Shown one piece after another: positions 61,169 to 64,000 of a stretch of DNA of 64,000 nt. The notes beneath the pieces are model-generated. The model did not search any database, was not told where the DNA came from, and saw only the letters and a program-made list of their open reading frames with translations. The stretch is from JBGSIC01 sp041751875. Its GTDB lineage: Bacteria; Bdellovibrionota; FAC87; UBA2466; JACKAF01. Made by a program: the position numbers and the translations under genes. Every line of letters starts with the position of its first letter. Position 1 is the stretch's first letter. The DNA is taken from contig JBGSIC010000021.1 of the NCBI GenBank assembly GCA_041751875.1, positions 120,707-184,706 of the forward strand, written 5' to 3'.

Positions 61169-62366
61169 ATTCTTTATCGTTCGGTGTGCGGGTTCTACCG
61201 GCAGGTTTGCGGCTAAAGCCCGCGCCGGCTTTTTGGGGCGTTACAGCGGGTTTAACTACCGCGGTGTTGTGGGCGCTTAAGTCATGTATGCCGAGCTGAC
61301 AAGCGGTTCTTAGGCTTTTGGTTTTTTCGCTGTCGCGGCACAAGGTCAGAACACGCTTGGTTTGAGCAACGTGAGACTTGGACTGCTTTCCTAAGACAAG
61401 GGCCGCTGCTATCCGGACATTCTCGTCGCCACTTTTGTTCTCTACGAGTTGTGTGAGGATGGTGACGGTAGAAGGGCTGCTGTCTCCGCATACACCCAAT
61501 GCCAGCACGGCTTTTTCTACGATCTCGGGTTCCTTAAACTCCGCAATAATCGCTAGCACCCGTTTAGAGAGTTTTTCATTCTGCAACGGCGGCATGTTAT
61601 CCAAGAGTTCTAGAGCCGATTCCAGCACCGCGAGGTCTGAGGTTTCCAGGGCAATCTCAATCACTTGCCAAGCGCGTCGGTCGCGTACGTTCTGCGTTTT
61701 CAAGCCAGAGAGGCAATTAATTTGCAGAAGGTTATTCCCCGTAATTTTGGCGCAATCACTAAGCAGGGCAATCGCGGCGGAATGGCCTTTTGCGGTTTCG
61801 CCGAGAGTCTTTAAGATAGCAGCGCGAACCTTGGTCTGGGGGAACTTGTGGTAAATCGCAATCAAGTCATTAACATAGTTGCTGCTACCAAAACCAAAGG
61901 TCTCAAAGTAGCGCATCAACACGACTATTTCTTCGGGGTTGTTGGTGGCCTTCGCCTCGTCAAATAAAGCTTTTTGAAGATAGGGATCAACCGCTTTGAG
62001 CTGAATCAAACTATTAATAATCGTTCGTTTCAAAACCGGATGATTGCGGAACTGGCTGAGTAAGGCGTTTCTAATTTTGTCCGTTTGATGTTTCTTACGA
62101 ACGTTCCCAAGTGCCTTAGTGCATAAAACTTTTATTTCTAGCTGGGGGTCGCGCACGCAACTGAGGAGCGCCTCAATCACGGACTCTTGGTAGATGGGTT
62201 GGGTGTATTGGCTAAGCTTAAACGCAGCGAGCTTTCTCTGCTCACGGTTTTTACTTTCCAGCAGGGTTTTGCCCCAATAGTAAATAGGGTGGGTCGGCAG
62301 CTTGGACGGAGAGGCACCGGCGATAAGGGAAGAAAAGATGGGGATTAAAAGTACGCTTTTATTCAT
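61167..62366 (-). CDS. HEAT-repeat protein, exported
   Basis: 399 residues. Signal peptide (VLLIPIFSSLIAGASPS), then about ten alpha-helical HEAT-type units (EALLSCVRDPQLEIKVLCTK, AIALLSDCAKITGNNLLQIN, VENKSGDENVRIAAALVLGK), and a basic Pro/Arg tail. HEAT proteins act as elastic binding scaffolds; partner unknown. Downstream of the serine protease on the same strand, but separated by a terminator. Confidence 0.75.
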   Translation of the reverse strand: MNKSVLLIPIFSSLIAGASPSKLPTHPIYYWGKTLLESKNREQRKLAAFKLSQYTQPIYQESVIEALLSCVRDPQLEIKVLCTKALGNVRKKHQTDKIRNALLSQFRNHPVLKRTIINSLIQLKAVDPYLQKALFDEAKATNNPEEIVVLMRYFETFGFGSSNYVNDLIAIYHKFPQTKVRAAILKTLGETAKGHSAAIALLSDCAKITGNNLLQINCLSGLKTQNVRDRRAWQVIEIALETSDLAVLESALELLDNMPPLQNEKLSKRVLAIIAEFKEPEIVEKAVLALGVCGDSSPSTVTILTQLVENKSGDENVRIAAALVLGKQSKSHVAQTKRVLTLCRDSEKTKSLRTACQLGIHDLSAHNTAVVKPAVTPQKAGAGFSRKPAGRTRTPNDKE

Positions 62367-62370
62367 CTTA

Positions 62371-62403
62371 ATAAAAAGCCCATCCCCGTAAAGGGATGGG
62401 CTT
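62371..62403 (-). terminator. Intrinsic terminator of the serine protease gene
   Basis: AAGCCCATCCC (62376-62386) and GGGATGGGCTT (62393-62403) form a strong stem; read on the minus strand it is followed by TTTTTAT. It sits between the protease stop and the HEAT gene start. Confidence 0.85.
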
Positions 62404-62422
62404 CTAGTATTCCAGTCAACTA

Positions 62423-63838
62423 TTAGCGTGTCAGAAAGCTTAAGTTAAGCTTTCCGTCGGTCGAGACTTTTCCTGACAACGCGCTGGTCTTTTTGGCGTT
62501 ATCAAGAATCTCCTGCCGCACCTTAAGAGCATCCATTCCTGGATCGGCGGACCAAACATCCGCTAGCGCGCCGGCTACGAAAGGGGTGGCCATGGAGGTA
62601 CCATCCCAAGTCGCATGGAGAAGTTCGCCGAGGTCGATCACGGTGTCTTGGTACTGATCACCAGGAACGGTGGAGAGGATCTTAACGCCAGGAGCGCCGA
62701 TATCCACACCCACTTTTCCGAAGTTCGAGAAGCCGGCCAACTTGTCGGCTGAATCGATAGCGGCAACGGTGATCATGTTTTCGTACTCATAGCTTGCAGG
62801 AAAAACGGGCTTTGAATCGGTATCGTTGTTGTAACCCACACCGTTTCTTCCGTTACCAGCTGCTACGATGAACAAGACACCCTCATCGCGAGCGCGCATG
62901 ACGGCTTCGCGAAGTGCATTGTCGCCCAGTTCTTCGCCTTCGCCACCCCAGCTTGCGCTGATGATGTGCGCGCCGTTTTTCACAGCGTAGTCCACCACTT
63001 GAACCGCGGCTGCGGTATCACCCTGACCTTTTTCGTTGATAAAGCGCAAGCCCATCAAGCTAACGGCCGGAGCGGTACCACTGATACCTTTACCGTTGTC
63101 ACCACGTGCACCGACTACACCGGAACAATGTGTGCCGTGACCAGGATTTCCACCACCGGTGAGAATCTCCATTAGTCCGACGGTTAAATCGTACGGTTTG
63201 TTATCATTTGCCGCAAAATCCCAGCCGACCACGTCATCTACAAAGCCGTTGTTGTCGTTGTCGATGCCGTCGCCCGGGACTTCCTTAGAATTGCGCCACA
63301 TGTTGGCCGCGAGATCTTCGTGGTTGTAGTCGATTCCTGTATCGGTGACCGCTACGATAATGCCCGCACCTTTGGGGGTGTTATTCCAGGCGTTTTTCGC
63401 GTTGATATCTAGGAATCCCCAAGCATTGCCCAAAAGGGGATCGGCGCCCGTCAACTGAACCGGAGCCGCTTTGATTTCCGGATTGTCAGCGGCGGGAGGG
63501 GCGCCAAAGCCAGGCATTCCACCGTCACGAATGGCTTCGAGAAGCGCTTCGCGGTTCTTCTCAATAGACGGATTGCTAAAGAGGCGAATGGGATGGTTTT
63601 TCTGAACGAATTCGACGTTGGGATGATTCTTAAGTGCGGCCAAAGAGCGTGTGCTCCCCGCCCACTTAAAAAGCTTCCCTGCCTCGCTGACGAGCGAAAA
63701 CTCGCCATCGCCCAGCGTATCCATCACCGAAACCCGTGACATTTGTTTTACTTTTACTAGGTACTGCTCATTGCTTGCCATTGCGACAACGCTGAACAAC
63801 GCGAGCGCAACCGTGAAGATAGATCTTCCTAGGCTCAT
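62423..63838 (-). CDS. Subtilisin-like (S8) serine protease, exported
   Basis: 471 residues. Signal peptide (TVALALFSVVAMASN), an inhibitor-like pro-part (QYLVKVKQMSRVSVMD to VEFVQKNHPI), then the S8 catalytic domain: Asp166 in VAVTDTGIDYNHEDL, His234 in GHGTHCSG, oxyanion Asn329 in VAAGNGRNG, Ser415 in DGTSMATPF. All four catalytic residues are present, so it is probably an active extracellular or periplasmic protease. ATG start behind GGGGGT. Confidence 0.95.
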   Translation of the reverse strand: MSLGRSIFTVALALFSVVAMASNEQYLVKVKQMSRVSVMDTLGDGEFSLVSEAGKLFKWAGSTRSLAALKNHPNVEFVQKNHPIRLFSNPSIEKNREALLEAIRDGGMPGFGAPPAADNPEIKAAPVQLTGADPLLGNAWGFLDINAKNAWNNTPKGAGIIVAVTDTGIDYNHEDLAANMWRNSKEVPGDGIDNDNNGFVDDVVGWDFAANDNKPYDLTVGLMEILTGGGNPGHGTHCSGVVGARGDNGKGISGTAPAVSLMGLRFINEKGQGDTAAAVQVVDYAVKNGAHIISASWGGEGEELGDNALREAVMRARDEGVLFIVAAGNGRNGVGYNNDTDSKPVFPASYEYENMITVAAIDSADKLAGFSNFGKVGVDIGAPGVKILSTVPGDQYQDTVIDLGELLHATWDGTSMATPFVAGALADVWSADPGMDALKVRQEILDNAKKTSALSGKVSTDGKLNLSFLTR

Positions 63839-63956
63839 GATACCCCCGTGGCGGTCTATAAATCTGGTTTAAATTAAATTAAGGACAAGTGAATTCTAAA
63901 ACGAGAATATCATTGTTACTTCTAGTCGACGACCTTTTTCCTAACAAAGGTTAAGA

Positions 63957-63975
63957 ATGATGCGTTAAGCATCAT
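63957..63975. repeat. Palindrome upstream of the protease
   Basis: ATGATGCGTTAAGCATCAT, arms ATGATGC/GCATCAT with a five-base middle, 120 bases before the S8 start. It may be an operator or the end of a neighbouring transcript beyond the window. Confidence 0.45.
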
Positions 63976-64000
63976 CCCCTGTTAGTGTCCTGGGGCGTAT

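Noticed and set aside
1..64000. tRNA, rRNA, CRISPR and insertion-sequence elements
   Set aside because: No cloverleaf, rRNA-like, direct-repeat-array or transposase sequence was seen by eye; a tRNAscan-SE and ISfinder run would settle small cases.

Overview
The window looks like the replication-origin region of a Gram-negative bacterium, most likely a Bdellovibrionota / former-Deltaproteobacteria lineage. The reasons are the origin-type gene order (rpmH-rnpA-yidD-yidC-mnmE-mnmG-rsmG-parA-parB), a bactofilin next to parB, paired b'/b ATP synthase subunits, an NtrB/NtrC pair, and many exported lipoproteins, peptidases and outer-membrane proteins of no standard metabolic role. No rRNA, tRNA, CRISPR array or insertion sequence was seen, so the taxonomy is an inference from gene content and order.

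Layout. 0-3.2 kb: exported accessory proteins (an ATP-grasp protein with a signal peptide, a Lys/Ala-tailed secreted protein, a putative Cys-His-Asp glutaminase-like protein). 3.2-18.7 kb: a long leftward block reading rpmH, rnpA, yidD, yidC, mnmE, mnmG, rsmG, parA, parB, bactofilin, atpF', atpF, atpH, atpA, atpG, atpD, atpC, queE. Three strong parS-like sites lie in the mnmG/mnmE part. 18.9-30.4 kb: dnaA, then a caspase/legumain-like lipoprotein and an O-antigen ligase-like gene, then the origin (an 11-bp array, DnaA boxes, a DnaA-trio and an AT-rich stretch), then dnaN-gyrB-gyrA, a TPR lipoprotein gene whose frame is broken at a run of nine T, and an atpZ-like gene. 30.4-34.8 kb: an NHL-like lipoprotein, an outer-membrane barrel protein and an unknown secreted protein. 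35.1-36.2 kb: atpB and atpE, separate from the F1 genes.

36.3-45.7 kb: uvrA, a phosphomannomutase/phosphoglucomutase and three tandem parvulin-type PPIases read left. A metallophosphatase-tetraheme cytochrome fusion reads right, and a SCO-like lipoprotein reads left. 45.9-49.8 kb: a family 4 glycosyltransferase, a papain-like protease, a TlpA-like thioredoxin and an outer-membrane protein with a clear terminator. 50.0-55.7 kb: NtrB-like kinase, NtrC-like activator, ftsY and a Na/Pi cotransporter family gene. 55.7-63.8 kb: two small membrane proteins with winged-helix-like tails, a 1025-residue membrane TPR protein, serS, a HEAT-repeat protein and a subtilisin-like protease.

How it fits together: the core is replication initiation (dnaA, oriC, dnaN, gyrase), segregation (parABS, bactofilin), membrane protein insertion (yidC, yidD, ftsY), tRNA modification (mnmE, mnmG, queE) and ATP synthesis. 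Sets of envelope and secretion genes appear to have been inserted between parts that are adjacent in many bacteria: between dnaA and dnaN, and between atpZ and atpB. Short palindromic repeats of at least two families lie between genes.
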